From: Mrakia gelida
Taxonomy: Eukaryota > Basidiomycota > Tremellomycetes > Cystofilobasidiales > Mrakiaceae
Direction of reading: 5' to 3'
Assembly (NCBI GenBank): GCA_024345305.1
Contig: BRON01000007.1
Coordinates: 1,054,001 to 1,118,000, forward strand
DNA: 64,000 bases
The position numbers were made by a program, and so were the translations under genes. Under the pieces are notes generated by a model, which saw only the letters and a program-made list of their open reading frames with translations, made no database searches and was not told where the DNA came from. Below, in pieces: positions 11,906 through 26,341 of this stretch (positions are counted from its first letter, which is position 1; the number at the start of each line of letters is the position of its first letter).

Positions 11906-12754
11906 TGAGGGCGCGAGTTCAGGTTGGGTTCGTGAGAGACGCGCGAAGGGCAGAGGGAGACGAGGAGAGAAGAAGGACGGGAGGTCGTTGTGTGTGTTCA
12001 GTTTTTCGGAATCTGCTGTATCAGATCTATACCCTCGTTTCAGCATGCATCTTGAATTCGCGCAAGTGAGAGTCTGCGAGGTCGTCGAGAAGTGTCGGAA
12101 GTTGAGGGAGCAACGCGAGCAGCGATGGGGAGACGACCAGCGCTGCCTTGCCTTCCTTCCGTTCAATTTTACCTCTTTTTCTCTTTCGCAAGTTTGTTCG
12201 ATCCTAAAGATTGGCTTTCCTCGCTCTGAGGTGTTTAAATCGAAGAGAAAGGACGTTGTAGAAATCGGTCTCTCAGCGCGGCTCTGCCGCCCCTTCCTGA
12301 AGGATTTTCGAGCAGAGTCGCCCACCTCGCTTTCGCCCTGGGTTCTCTTCTCTCCCCTCTCGTCAACTCGTCCAAGTAAAGGTTCGACCCCATCCTTCGT
12401 CTCTCTACGTCTATCGAGAGCAGTATACTGATCTCTATACTCTCCTTTTTCTCCCATCCTCCTCGCTATCTTCGTTCGTTCAAAAAACCATCCTCAACCT
12501 GGTCCCTCCCCTGTTCCGTTGTCGACCTCTGCTCTTCCCTTCCTCCTCCCCTTCTTGCGACCTCTCAACTTCTGGAACCTATCATCAAATCTTCAATCCA
12601 TTCCTCTCCTCACAATCAACACTCTCTCCTCCCTCCAAACCTACCGAAACCACCGAAACCTCACGGATCCATCCCTCGCCCAACTCTTTTTCATTCGACA
12701 CCTCACCTCACCTTCCTCCCCTCCTCCACCTCTCGTTCGACACGTTCAGTCAAG
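11906..12754. other. intergenic spacer PMT2 - RPL42
   Basis: An 849-bp spacer. Open frames on both strands overlap the last PMT2 exon but show no recognisable protein and no splice logic. The last 250 bases before the eL42 start are a long C/T-rich tract, which would suit a ribosomal protein promoter and leader. Confidence 0.45.
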
Positions 12755-14120
<1,366 letters not shown>

Positions 14121-14594
14121 ACGTGTCGTCTTCATCGACGTTCGCTGTTTGTGGGAAGGGTGTTTCTGTGGTTTCTCGATGGTCTGGAAGGAGCGGGTGG
14201 TGGAGCGGGGATACGTCTTCGTTTCTATGCGCCATGGATGTGGTTTCTCTCTTACTTCGTTGACTGATGAAAGAGAGCGGGAGGGAGGGACAGAAGAGAG
14301 GAACGACGAGCGAGTTTTGAAGACCTGTCGCTTTCTTCGTTCGCTGAGCTGAGCGAGAAAGTCTCAGTATCTCGGAGCGTTGTTGTTGTTTTCATCTCGA
14401 GAAAGAACACCCCGAGGACCCTTACCAGAGAAAAGCAATACAAAATCCTAACCAGTCCAACTATAACCCAAACCTCCCTTCCCTCCCAATCGTTCACCTC
14501 CAAACCGCCATCTCCACGTCCCTCTCCCTTGCTCCTCCCTCCCTCCCTCTCACCCTCCCCCACCCCTCCCACCCTCCTTCTCTTCTTCAACGGA
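14121..14594. other. intergenic spacer RPL42 - SEC26
   Basis: A 474-bp spacer holding the eL42 3' UTR and the SEC26 promoter. A C-rich leader precedes the start. No gene is seen. Confidence 0.45.
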
Positions 14595-17500
14595 ATGAGC
14601 ACCACCGATCCTCTCTCCTACACCGTAGTCGCCGACGACGGGCGAGGAGAATCTCCTTCTACTCAAGAGCTGAGACAAGCTCTCGAGAAGGGTTCCGACG
14701 AAGTCAAGCTCGAGACGCTCAGGACTATCGTCGTTGCTACTCTCAACGGAAACCCTCAAGTGAGTGAGCTCGATACTGTCGTATGGAAGAGATGAGGGTG
14801 AGCTGGAGTTGGGAAGGAGACAGGGGGAGAAGGAGCGAACCCATCTCAAGGACGACAGCCAGCGAAGGGAGGGAGGACGTGCGAGAGAGAGAGAGAGAGA
14901 GAGAGAGAGCTGACCCTTCTTTCTGCTGATACGAATACAGCCCAACCTCCTCATGCCTATCATTCAATACGTTCTGCCTAATCGAAACAAGCAGATCAAG
15001 AAGATGTTGGCCTTCTACTGGGAGTGAGTTCCTCGAATCTCCCGTTCCCTTCCCTCCCCTTCCTCCCCCCTCGCCTCTCGCCTTGCTCGTAGGGCGAGCG
15101 AGGGCGCCGTGCACGGCAGCTTACTGACTGGGTGATGCTGTTTTGGTTTTCGTTGCCAGGGTTTGCCCCAAGTTGGATGAGAACGGAAAGCTGAAGCAGG
15201 AGATGATTCTCGTTTGGTGAGCTTCCTCCTTCCCTCCCTTCTTTCCGTCGTTCGAACCCTTCGCGCTCTCCTTCGCTCGTTCTCTCGATTGCTGATTTCG
15301 CTTGGTTCTCGATGATACAGCAATGCTATCCGAAACGATCTGGTGAGTACCTCTTCTGGCCTTCTGGGGAGCTCAACGAAGCAAGGCAAGGGAAAGGAGA
15401 GAGAGCTGACTCCCATCTCGTGTCTCGTTTCGTTCTTTTCACAGCAACATCCCAACGAGTACATCCGAGGAGGAACCCTTCGTGCTGTTCAGAAGATCAG
15501 GGAGGCAGAGCTCTTGGAGCCTTTGGTCCCGACCGTTAGGAGTTGCATGGTCAGTCTTGAGCTCGAGGGAGAGGGAGAGGAAGGAGAAGACGTGGGCTGA
15601 ACTTACTTCGTTTCGCTTCTTCAGGACCACCGACACGCCTTCGTTCGAAAGAACGCTGTCTTCACCGTCTACTCGATATACAAGCTTCACGAGCACCTCA
15701 TCCCTGATGCTCCCGAGCTTCTTCTCACCTTCCTCGCTGCCGTACGTTCTGCTCCCTCCCTCCCTTCTTTCGCCTCGCGTTCGAAACCAACCCAACCCTT
15801 CCTTCGAGCTGACCTCTTCCTGTGCCCTTCTTTGCTTGCTCCAGGAATCCGACCCCACCTGCAAACGAAACGCCTTCGTCTCCCTCTGCAACATCGCCCA
15901 ACCCCGAGCGGTCGAGTACCTCCTCTCCATCTACGACTCGGTCCCCACGCTCGACGAACTCTTCCAACTCGCCGTCATCGACCTCGTCCGTCGCGAAGCT
16001 CGAACCGAAGGACCCAACCGAGCCAAATGGATCCGAACCATCTTCGAACTCCTCAACGCTTCCTCCCACACCGTCAAGTACGAAGCTGCCACCTCCCTCA
16101 CCACGCTCACCCAGAACCCAGCGGCTGTGAAGGCCGCTGCGAGCTGCTTCATCGACCTTGCTGTCAAGGAGAGCGACAACAACGTCAAGTTGATCGTGCT
16201 GGATAGGATTGATGGACTGAGGAGCAAGCACGAGCATGTGCTGGATGGGTTGGTGATGGATGTGTTGAGGGTGTTGAGCAGCAACGATATGGAGGTGAAG
16301 AGGAAGGCTCTTGGGATCGCGTTGGAGATGGTGTCGAGTAGGAATGTGGAGGATGTGGTGCTGTTGTTGAAGAAGCAGCTTTCGAACACGCTTGAGGATG
16401 GGCAGTACGAAAAGGTGAGTTTTGGGGAGGTGGGTGGTTGGGGGAGGGCTGGCGGGCGGGGGAGGGCGGGTGGGCAGGGGGAGGGGGAGGGAGGGAGGAC
16501 TGGAGGAGTAGAACGAACAAGCCGGGGCTGACCTTCTCCTTCCTGGCTCCGTTTCGTGACACTCAGAACCTCGAGTACCGTCAACTCCTCATCCAGTCCA
16601 TCCACTCCTGCGCCATCAAGTTTTCGGAAGTCGCCGCCTCCGTCGTTCACGTTCTCATGGAGTTCATCGGAGACTCGGGAAACTCGTCGGCTGTCGACGT
16701 GATTTCCTTCGTTCGGTTCGTCTCGTTCTTCCTTCCTGCCTGTCTCGCACTTCCCTCGTAGCCTTCTCTCTTCTGCGTCGAGAACCTTCGCTGATCACCG
16801 CCTTCTCGTTTGCTGTTCGGTCCTCGTTCTACAGAGAGGTCGTCGAGAAGTTCCCTTCGCTTCGACACTCCATCACCGAGAAGCTGCTCGAGACCGTCGG
16901 AGACGTCAAGTCTGGGAAGGTCTTCCGAGGAGCGTTGTGGATCGTTGGAGAGTACTGCACTGAGGTCGATGGTACGTTCGCATATCCTGCTCGACTTTGA
17001 ATTGGGCTTCGAGGCTGACTCGCTTTTCCGTTTCGCGTCCTCGGTCGAACAGACATCAAGGCTGCTTTCCAGGCGATCAGGAAGATCATCGGAGAGGTCC
17101 CCATCCTTGCTTCCGAGCAGGTTAGTACTCTCGTTCTATCATCTCTTCCCTTGAGCAACGCTGACCTCCGTTACTCGCTTTTCGCAGCGACTCCTGGACG
17201 AGATCGAGGTCGCCGAGGACACCAGCAAGCCCGTTGAGCACAAGCCTTCCAGCACTACTCGAGTCCTCGCCGACGGAACCTACGCTACCGAGACCGTCTA
17301 CTCGAGCACCGTTCACGAGAAGGAGAAGATCGCCAAGATTCGTGCCGCTGCTAAGGCTCCTCTTCGGGGTCAGTCGCGTCCCGTTACGCTCTCCTCCTTC
17401 GAAGACGAGTTCGCTGACCTGTCGGTTTTTTCTTTCACAGCTCTCCTTCTCGCTGGAGACTTCTACACTGGATCGGTTCTCGCTTCGAGCATGACCAAGC

Positions 17501-19342
17501 TCGTCCTTCGATTCCACGCCATCTCAACCGACGCGAAGGCTACCAACGCTCTTCGAGCTGAGGTTCGTCCTTTCCCTTCCAACCTCTTTCCCTCGTCTCG
17601 TCCTCTTCTCGTGTCCTGACCCCACATATCCTCGCTTCTCCCTCCGTCCAGGCTATGCTCATCATGGCCTCCATCGTCCGAGTCGGTCAATCCAAGTTCG
17701 TCGCCGTCCCCATCGACGAGGACTCCCAGGAGCGAATCCTCAACTGCGTGCAGACCCTCGCTCAGCTCGAGGACTCCAAGCCCGCTCAGGAGATCTTCCT
17801 CGAGGACACCAAGGCTGCCTACACCAAGATGGTCACCACCGCCGAGAGGAAGGTTGCCGAGAAGAAGGCGAAGGAGAGCAAGACCGTCGCCATCCAGGCG
17901 GACGATCTGATCTCGTTCAGGCAGTTCACGAAGAAGGTTACCGGAGGAGATGCTGACGAGGTGAGTAGATGGACGAGGGAGGTCTGGGAGAAATGATGGA
18001 GACAACGAACTGACTTGATGTTCGTTCGTTCTGCAGTACGAGGCCGATTTGGTTCGAGCGACGGGAGCCGCGGAGGTCAAGGACGACTTCATCTCCAAGC
18101 TCAAGCGTGTCGTGCAGCTTACCGGTGAGTCCTTCTACCCTCGTCCTTCGCTCGGGAAGCTCCTCGCTGACTGCTTCTTCCGTTTCACCAGGTTTCTCGG
18201 ACCCTGTCTACGCCGAAGCCTACGTCAACGTCCACCAGTTCGACATCCTCCTCGGTTCGTTCTTCGCCTCTTTTCTCTCATCCCTCGACCCTTTCGCTGA
18301 CCTCTTTACCATTCTTCGCTTCCCTCCCATCTCCACAGAGGTCCTCATTGTCAACCAAACCTCGGAAACGCTCCAAAACCTCTCGATCGAGTTCGCCACC
18401 CTCGGAGACCTTAAGCTCGTCGAACGTCCAGCAACCCACACCCTCGGACCTCACGCCTTCCACTCCATCAAGGCCACCATCAAGGTCTCGTCGACGGAAA
18501 CGGGAGTCATCTTCGGAAACATTGTCTACGACGGACAGGGAGTCAGCGAGGTCAGCTCGACGGTCGTGCTCAACGACATTCACATCGACATCATGGATTA
18601 CATCAAGCCCGCTTACTGCAACGAGGCTCAGTTCAGGAGTATGTGGACCGAGTTCGAGTGGGAGAACAAGGTTAACGTGAACACCAACATCACGTTCGTC
18701 CTCTTTCTAGTCTCTCTTTGTTTCGTTCGAGAGTCGTCGCGTCGAACTGACTCTTTCTTCACCTCCCTCTTCGTTCGTTTGGTTTTCAATCGCAGCGATC
18801 TTCGACCTTACCTCGAGCACATCATGAAGTCAACCAACATGTCGTGTCTCACGGCCGATGCTGCTCTGTCGGGAGACTGCTCGTATCTGTCGGCGAACCT
18901 TTACGCTCGGTCGTTGTTCGGTTCGTCTCGCTCTCTTTCCTTCCTCTCCTTCCCTCCCTCCCCTTCCCCTCGATTCTCCCTTCGTCTCCACTCCTATATC
19001 ACCTCTCGATGCGACACGGAGCCTTTGCACGCGCTAACCTCTTCCCTTTCGTTCCCTTTCGACTCTTTTGCAGGCGAGGACGCTCTTGCCAACCTTTCCA
19101 TCGAGAAGACCGACGACGGGACCGTCCAGGGACACGTTAGGATCAGATCGAAGACGCAGGGAATCGCTCTTTCGCTGGGAGATAAGATAACAGTGTGTGA
19201 GTTCGAATCGTTGCTTCCCTCGTCGCTTTTCTTCCCCCTTCTTTCCCCTTCGTCGCCCTCTCCCGTGCTGACTGCCCTCCTCTTCGATCGCTCCGTCCCC
19301 CATTTAGCTCAAAAAGCCGCAGCGAACACGATCAAGGCCTGA
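14595..19342 (+). CDS. SEC26: coatomer subunit beta (beta-COP)
   Basis: A subunit of the COPI coat on Golgi-to-ER vesicles. More than a dozen exons join to roughly 960 residues. The N-terminal adaptin-like alpha-solenoid is visible through [73 protein letters not shown] and [21 protein letters not shown] linker with [18 protein letters not shown] follows, as in beta-COP. The C-terminal coatomer appendage domain includes [40 protein letters not shown] and [20 protein letters not shown]. Length and domain order match the family. The start [12 protein letters not shown] at 14595 lies just before the first helix. The intron after the EKK exon (about 16413-16566) is G-rich. Confidence 0.96.
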
Positions 19343-19688
19343 TCTGATCTGATCTCGTCGCGGTCGTCGTTTTGCCTCTTTCTTTCTCTCTCTTCTCTCG
19401 GTCGGATGTTCTTCCTCTTTCTTCTCTCCCTATCTCTTGACGCGTCTTCTTTTCCTTCACTATCGGTCGATAGATTTTCACTACTGCTTTCTCTTATACC
19501 TACGTACTTGCTCTCTCTCTCTCATGCAGTTGCAGAGCTTCGAGACGACACGAGCGGAGGACAGTTCGGCGAGCGAGCAAAGGAACAGACATCATTCGAG
19601 CGGTCTTTCGAGTTGACGAGAGTCGCTGACGTCGAGACATCGAATCTAACGAGATAGCGTCTACGTAGATCCACGGTAGCTGATCCCT
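19343..19688. other. convergent intergenic region SEC26 / nucleoside hydrolase
   Basis: A 346-bp tail-to-tail spacer. Both 3' ends should lie here. It is T-rich after the SEC26 stop and contains one GACGCGTC octamer (19439-19446). No gene is seen. Confidence 0.45.
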
Positions 19689-21905
19689 TCAAAGCTTCTC
19701 TCCACCAATCTTCTTCTCGACCGACGCGACGGCGTTGAGGAACATTGACCAGAAACCAGGGTTCTGGGAGCCAGACGAAGAACGAGCAAGCCATGAAAGA
19801 GTCAGCTGTCCGCCGAGCTCGAAGAAGATGGACTCGAGGGACGAGCGGAAGAAAGGAGCAAGAGGAACTCACATCAAGCTCCTCCAGAACGAAACAGTTC
19901 CCCTCCCTCTTCTCGAACTCTCCACCCTTCCACTCGGTCCCTTTGATCAACCTCGTTTCTCCTCGTCCCTCAGCTCCCTCAGAGACAGCTCCGACCTCGA
20001 TGTCGGCCCAGCGACCTTTGAAGAGAGAGGGTTGGGCGAGCCAGGCGATGCAGAGGGCTGGAGAGAACGACGAACGAACGAGGAGGTCAGCGATTCTTCG
20101 AGCGAGAAGAGAAGGGAAGAGTGCTTTGGAAAGGAGCGAAAGGAAGGTAGGCGACTGACCATCGTGCAGAGGAGGTCCATCCATGAAGTTGAAGACTTCG
20201 AGGTATGTTTTAGCCTGAGCGTAGTGGAGAGAGGGGGCGAACGCGAGAAAGGAGAGGGTCAGCGAGACGAGATGGGACGGGACGCGTTCGTCGAAGCCGA
20301 GTCAAGTGAGCCTCGAGAGACCGACAAGGAGAAGAATGAAACTTACAAAGAAAGTCAACAGCGTACTAAGCATCCACCTGACTTCGCTCTCCTCAGACTT
20401 CTTCCTCCAAGCTTGGATCGGCGCGTCAGGAGCGTGAAGTCCTTTTGGATCGAGGAGCTGTCGGTGAGTCGATTCTCGGAAGATAGCGGTGTGGGTGACG
20501 TTGAGCTGAGAGTCGTGGACGATCGGGTTCGAATGAAAGAGCAGGTATGTTAGAAGAGCGAGAGCGAAAGGAGGGAGGTTCGGGACGCGTCGAAGGAGGA
20601 GGGAGGGCGGGGACTGACAGGATCGAGGATGACGGGAGGGAAAGGAGCGGGTCGGAGGATAGCTTGCAGGGAGGCGGGGTCGGTGTGGACGTTGAACTCT
20701 GCTACGGGGGTCCATTGGGGGATGCCTTGAGTTGGTGAGAAGACAGCGGAGAGGAAGAGGTCAGCGAACGGTCGAGCTGGAGACGTCTCTTCTTCCTTCC
20801 CGTTTCAACCATTCGTCCTAAACGAAGGACGAGACCCATCCCACTCCACTAGCCAAGACGTCCACTCACCAAAGCTTCCTCCCATCACCACCCAGCCAGC
20901 AACAGCGTCCTTCACGAGCTGCTCCTCCTTCTCGATGAACTCGGCAGCGTTCGTACAAGGACCCGTCACGACGACCCACGTCTTGGATCCCTTCCCAGAA
21001 TCCCAGGTATCTCGAATGGCCTTGGTCATTCCTGCGACGGCGGTGTTGCCGGTGGAAGCATCGGCTTTTAGGTAGTGGTGTTGGACGCGAGCGTCGTCGA
21101 GGGAGGGAAGGAGTTCTACGCCGTCGAGACTGGAGGAAGAAAAAAGGGCAACAAGTCAGCAGGAGTCTCATCGGACTGACGAAGTCGAGGGAAGAGTATG
21201 GGGGTCGTGGGAGAAGTCTGCGAGCGGGAGGAGGGGAGGAGAGATGGTGGGCTGAATCGAAGCGGAGAAGGAGAAAGCACAACTCGAGCTGCAGGACTCC
21301 TTCTGCTCTTTTTACACTACCAGCGAATGAAGGAATCACTACCGATAAGGTCTAAGATGCTCCTACAGAGACCCCTTAAGGGTGAGGCTCGAAAAGTGGC
21401 AGAGACCAAGCTCCTCCGAAGAGAAGGGTTCGTCGTCCTTTCCTCCTTTTCTTCCTTCCCAGCTCCTTCCTTCGCCGCCGACCACGATTCTTGGACTGAT
21501 AAGAAGAAGAGAAGCTGAACTCACCCGCTAGCGCCATGAATCGTCTCAGCAGCTCCCTCGTCGTATCCAGCGTCGCCTGAAGGTCTCGCGTTTCCTCGGT
21601 GCAGAGGCATGTCCTCCCTCGCTCGTAAGGTCGCGAGCAGTTTGGCAGCGTTTCGAGAGGTGTTTTCGAGAGAGGAGTTCCCGTTGCACTGTAAGTATAA
21701 AGTAGAGCGTCTTGGTGAGCGTCTGAGCTTCGAGGGCAAAGGGAAGAGACTGGAGTAGGAGAAGAGGAGAGGGAGGGAAGGAGGAAGAGCTCACGGTTGA
21801 GAGTCCGAGGAGCTCGATCTCAGGCAGCTCGAGAGCAAGGAGGATGGCGATAGCATCGTCGTGGCCGGGGTCGCAATCGAGCCAGACAGGAAGGGAAGGG
21901 GACAT
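19689..21905 (-). CDS. inosine/uridine-preferring nucleoside hydrolase family protein
   Basis: The family cleaves the N-glycosidic bond of ribonucleosides to give base and ribose (salvage). Eight exons join on the minus strand. The N-terminus [20 protein letters not shown] carries the calcium- and ribose-binding DxDxxxDD motif (Asp 10, 12, 16 and 17). It continues through [70 protein letters not shown] and [15 protein letters not shown] (the His-Asp-Ala site), and ends [17 protein letters not shown]. The [10 protein letters not shown] motif is recovered only if an intron with a GTCAGT donor (first base 20618, minus) is removed; a second GTCAGT donor lies at 20159. Yeast URH1 is the nearest named relative I can think of; substrate preference cannot be read from sequence. 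Confidence 0.9.
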
Positions 21906-23844
21906 CCTAAGTTTTAGGTGGGGGGGGGAAGGAGGGAAGGGGAAAGGAGAGGGGGAGTGATGGATAGAGGTCAGGAGGAGGCCGATGCGATTTCAAGCTC
22001 TTACGGGCCAGCTCAACCGAAGACACGCATGACAAAGTTTTGGGTCAAGAAGAGCAAAAATCCAGGGGTCTGATGAAGGTCTTTAAGAGCTGAGATTGTC
22101 TCGACTGCTTTTGGAAAGTTTGCCTGAGAAGGAAGGCAGCGAAGAGAAGGGGATGGGCGAGCTTCAGCCTCAGCCCTCCGTCCCTCCCAACCATCAGCAT
22201 TCTCGACGTCTCAAACGACACCGATCCTCCCACCGAAACATCAGCTCACACCCCGTGACCTCTACTTCAGCTCCTCTAGTCTCCCTTCAACGAATCACCT
22301 CGACGTATGCGGAGCGAAGCAAAGAGGGTAGACGCAAGGGAGAGGTGGCCTGGTGAGCTTCGTCTTCCTTCGGCTTTGGTTCGCCTCTCTCTTTTCTTCC
22401 CTTGGGCTCTACGGGTTCGTCAACGGGTTGATATGCATAAGGTCGTCCCCTGTACAGGCTAAACTAAGATACAACTGGATCAAGCTCAAACACCTCCTTC
22501 TACGACCACGTCTTCGAGTCGCCGACCTTCTCGACCTCCTCCCTCCTCCCCGACTCGTACACTCTCCCCTCGACATCATTAAGCGACACAGCTTACAACG
22601 ATAGTCGCGACTCAGCACGCTCTCCTCACTTCCTCGCTCGTTTCCCCGCCCTCTCGTCTCCTGCATCCTCCTCCAGCGTCGACGCCAACCTCGTCTCTCC
22701 CACACCTCGACCGAGCGTCGCACTCTCGAAGGACGGTCGTCGGTCGTAGAACGAGGAGCCGTAGGACTCGTGGATTGCGTAGGAAGAGGAAGAGCTCTGC
22801 TGATATTGAGCTGGGGAGGGATTGAGAAGGGAGAGGGGAATGGAGAGAGTCGTTTGGCCTGGGAACGGCGAGGAGGAAGGGAGGGAGGGAGATTGGTGAG
22901 CTCGACCGTTTCTTCTTTCAAGCCGAGCGAGGGAGGAAGAGAAGGCATGAACCTGAAGTCGACTGGAAGAGAGGTGGAGGTGTAGCTGAGTCTCGCCTGA
23001 GAAGGGTGGGTCGACGAGGAGGAAGGGCTGCTGAGGAGAAGTAGGGGGAGGACGAGGAGGAGGAAGAGGCTGAGCTCGAGGAGGAGGCGGAGATCATCGG
23101 TAGATGATGGGGTTCTCTAGGAGTCTTTCCTTCTGAAGTTCGAGGGAGAGATGTGGTTGGCGTGAAACTCGCTTCTGTCACCTTACAAAGATTTTATCGC
23201 TGTGTCGTCCGTTTTGGGCGGGGAGGGGAAAGCTGACCGTCGACCCTTGGTCGACCGGCCGGACGCGTCGACGAACTTCGCATGTCCGACCTCTCGGATC
23301 GCCGCGTCCTCTTTCGATTCTGCAGCTGTTCCCACTATTTCTGTAAGCTCTCTGACTCTGTATCTTCCTCTCAGAGTAGCGAAAAGGAGAAATACACTGA
23401 CTCCGCTCTTCTTTTCGTTCGCTCAAGCTCAGCGTCGAACTTCCTGCTTCACGACGCGTCCTGGACTCGTCATTTTTGCACTGATACCTCGGTAGATCCT
23501 GAGCACCTCCCAGGGAGACAGTCAGCTACCAGTGAGTTTTCGCTCCTATTTTTGGGAAGAGAAAAGCGGTGAGGAGAAGGACTTGCGCCTTCTTAAGAGT
23601 CAACGACGCGTCGAGCTGACCCCGTCTCGTTCTCGCCCTTTCATCTCCAGCTCCCTCAAACAATCCTTCAGCTGCTCCGTCCGATGCCTCAACTTCCGTA
23701 ACACCCCCTGATCCTCTCACAGCATCCCTTCATCGGCACAGCAACCTCAAGCTGAGCCGACCCCTCCGCCGCTCTCCTTTTCGATCCTTCCCTCCTTGCC
23801 CTTTTCCTGCCAGCAACCCACCATCTCCTCCACGGCAGCTCGAT
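21906..23844. other. long intergenic region upstream of the CTL/PNS1-like gene
   Basis: Nearly 2 kb without a gene I can support. Both flanking genes are transcribed away from it, so it should hold two promoters. Several short frames exist, for example a plus-strand frame from an ATG near 22155 ending at a GTGAGC, and an Arg-rich minus-strand frame at 22409-22948, but none shows family similarity. Between 23282 and 23541 a plus-strand frame starting MSDLSDRR is open. It could splice (GTGAGT, CTGACC, CAG) in frame into the transporter's Ser/Pro-rich leader, so part of this stretch may be 5' coding sequence or UTR. Three GACGCGTC octamers are present (23262, 23453, 23605). Confidence 0.4.
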
Positions 23845-26341
23845 ATGTCAAGATACTTCCCTTCCAAGCAGAACGATCCCTACCAGCAGCTCGTGGACGC
23901 TCCTTCGGCTCGGCTTCCAGTTCGTCGTCTCTCATCATATTATCACGCTTTGGAAGAAGAGGTCGTCGACTCGGGAAACCCTCTCGGAGGGAACCTCAAG
24001 CTCAAGGATGTGCTGAACAAGTGAGTCGATCTGACGACTCTCGAATGGGATGCGGATCCTTGAGATGAGAGTGACGAGACATCGCTGACTTCGTGCTCCT
24101 CTCTTCTTCGGAAAGGAACACCGCAGAGCTGATCGCGACCGTCGCTGGGGCTGCTCTTGTCTTCACGACGATCTTCCTCGTCGCCTTGAGACTCATCACA
24201 GTAGCTATCATCGAGATCACTCTCTTCTTGGGGGTCGCTTTGAATTTGGGTGAGCAGATCGGGTGTTTCCTTCGAGCGACGACGCGAAGGAACGCTGACC
24301 GTGACCTCCTCCTCCTCGTTCTTCCCCAGCCGCCGCCGTCTTCTTCTGGAGTGAGTCCGTTCGGAACTACACCGGACATTTCGCGATAATGCCTGCTAAC
24401 TTCTGCTTCTGATTGTCCATCTCTCGTTCAGCTCGAACGCCCATCCCGATGCCAGCTGCAATTTCGTTCTCGGTCGTCTCGCTCTTCATGATCTTTTGAG
24501 CCCGCCTCTGTTGCTCTCCTCGAGTCTGAAATACTCACTGACTACTCGAAACCTCGCAGATACTACTTCCTCGTTCGATCTCGCATCCCGCTTGCGAAGA
24601 TCCTCCTTCAAGTCACGATGGACGTCACCAAGCACTCTCCCAGCGTTTACTTCGTCGTTCTCGTCTCGCTAGTGACTCAGACGATCTTCTCGCTTTGGTT
24701 CATGATCACGGTGGTAAGTTTGATGAGCCTCGTCTCCAAGGAGGGACCGTTGCTGACTTCTCGACGCGTCTCGTTTTCGATCGCAGGCTGCGACCTTCGT
24801 TCGGTTCTCTCCCAACACTCTCTTCTGCGCCAAAGCGACCTTCCTGTCGAAGCTGAAGTGCTCGGATGGCTTGACGATCGGTCTGATCATCTTTGAGCTC
24901 TTCTCGTTTCTCTGGTCGAGGTCAGTTCGTTCAGATCAACTTCGTTCCACCCTCAACTTCGCTCACTCGTTTCCTCTTTTCTCGATACAGTACCGTTCTG
25001 AGCGCCGTTACCCTCGCCACTCTCGCCGGAGGAGTATGTATCGTCATCTCGCATCTGGCCCTCGCGATGTCAAAATCGGGTCGACAAGGCGAACTGACTT
25101 GTCGTCGTTCGTCTTTTCCTTCTTCTCAGCCCTTCGGGACTTGGTACTACTACGGTCCTAGACAAAAAGGAAGGACTGTGAGTTCGTTCTATGTATCGGA
25201 AGCTGGGGATGCAGGAAGAAGAGCTGATATCGTCGTCGCGTCGCTTTCTCGTCTCTCGTCGTCTTCGCCAGCCCTCCCATCCGACTCTCAAAGCCTTCTT
25301 CCGATCCATCACCCTCAACCTCGGATCCTTGGCTCTTGGTGGGCTCATCGTCGCTATCCTGGAGACTATCTGTGCGATCCTGAAAGGGATCATGCGATCT
25401 GCAGCTGAAGACGGAAACGGTGAGCCTCGTTTTTTCGTTCGACGCCTTCGTCTCGACCTCGCTGATGCATTCCTTCTCTTGAACAGTCGTCGCTTGCTGC
25501 CTCGCTTGCTGTATCGGATGCTGCGTCGAATGGTTCACGAATCTCGTCGAGTTCTTCAACAAGTGAGTCGAGTCGCGATCGTGCGTCTTGATTCCTGTTC
25601 GTTTCGAAGGACTGACTCATCTTCTTCTTACGCAGGTACGCTTACATCTCAGTCGCTCTCTACGGCAAATCCTACATCCAATCGGCGAAGAGCACCTGGA
25701 GGTTGTTCAAGTCGCGAGGAGTCGACGCTCTCGTTAACGATTCCGTCGTTGGGACGGCTCTCGGGTTCGGTGCGCTTCTCGTCGCTGTCGGATGTGGAGC
25801 TACTTGATTGTGAGATACATTTCACGCCGCTGAGAATCGTTCTGAAGAGCGTCGCTGACAGTCTTACTCTTCTTCGCAGCGCTTTCATTCGACGTTCGTC
25901 CGCTTCTCCCTCTTGTTCCCTTCTTCTAGTTGGAGGCTTACAAGTCTTCTCCACTCCCTCACAGTCACCAAACCAGCCTACAACGATAGCAACGACTGGA
26001 CTGGAGTCTTCGTTCTCATCTCAGCTCTCATCGGACTTCAAGCAGGTTTGTTCGCCTTCGCTCCCTCCTTTTCTTTGACCCTCCCACTGACCTCCTTCTC
26101 CTTCTCCCTCTTCTTCCCTCGACCAGGGACCACCCTTGGCTCCGCCATCGACGCTGGAGTATCGACTATCTTCGTTGGCATCTCAGAGAACCCGTGAGTC
26201 TTTCTTGAAGCTCGAAACTCGAAACTCGACGCGTCGACGAAGGAAAGCTGATCAAGATCGCCCATGTCTCTCAGTCAAATCCTGGCCGAGAGATCTCCAA
26301 AGCTGTTCCATCTCATCTCCCTTTTTATTGGACGGTTTTGA
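23845..26341 (+). CDS. PNS1: choline transporter-like protein (CTL/PNS1 family), with an in-frame TGA
   Basis: A multi-pass plasma-membrane protein of the CTL/SLC44 family; the yeast member is Pns1, whose transport role is uncertain. The chosen start MSRYFPSKQNDPYQQL at 23845 gives the usual cytosolic leader; a frame open back to 23282 allows a longer N-terminus. Clear segments are NTAELIATVAGAALVFTTIF, VTMDVTKHSPSVYF, FGTWYYYGP, FRSITLNLGSLALGGLIVAI, ACCLACCIGCCVEWFTNLVE, KYAYISVALYGKSY and, near the end, IGLQAGTTLGSAIDAGVSTI and FVGISENPQILAE. After the CGAT residues the frame meets TGA at 25805-25807, two bases before a GTGAGA donor. The downstream exons (14 nt at 25880-25893, then 25965 onward) read FAFIRLTKPAYND in the phase this donor predicts. 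Either the protein truly ends here without its last membrane segments, an alternative upstream donor (25770) skips the stop, the allele is broken, or the base is an error. Confidence 0.85.

Noticed and set aside
11705..12457. Long overlapping frames on both strands after PMT2
   Set aside because: They overlap the last PMT2 exon, show no conserved motif and no intron logic.
22096..22604. Two plus-strand frames, one ending at a GTGAGC donor-like site
   Set aside because: No recognisable domain, no clear branch site or partner exon; treated as spacer.
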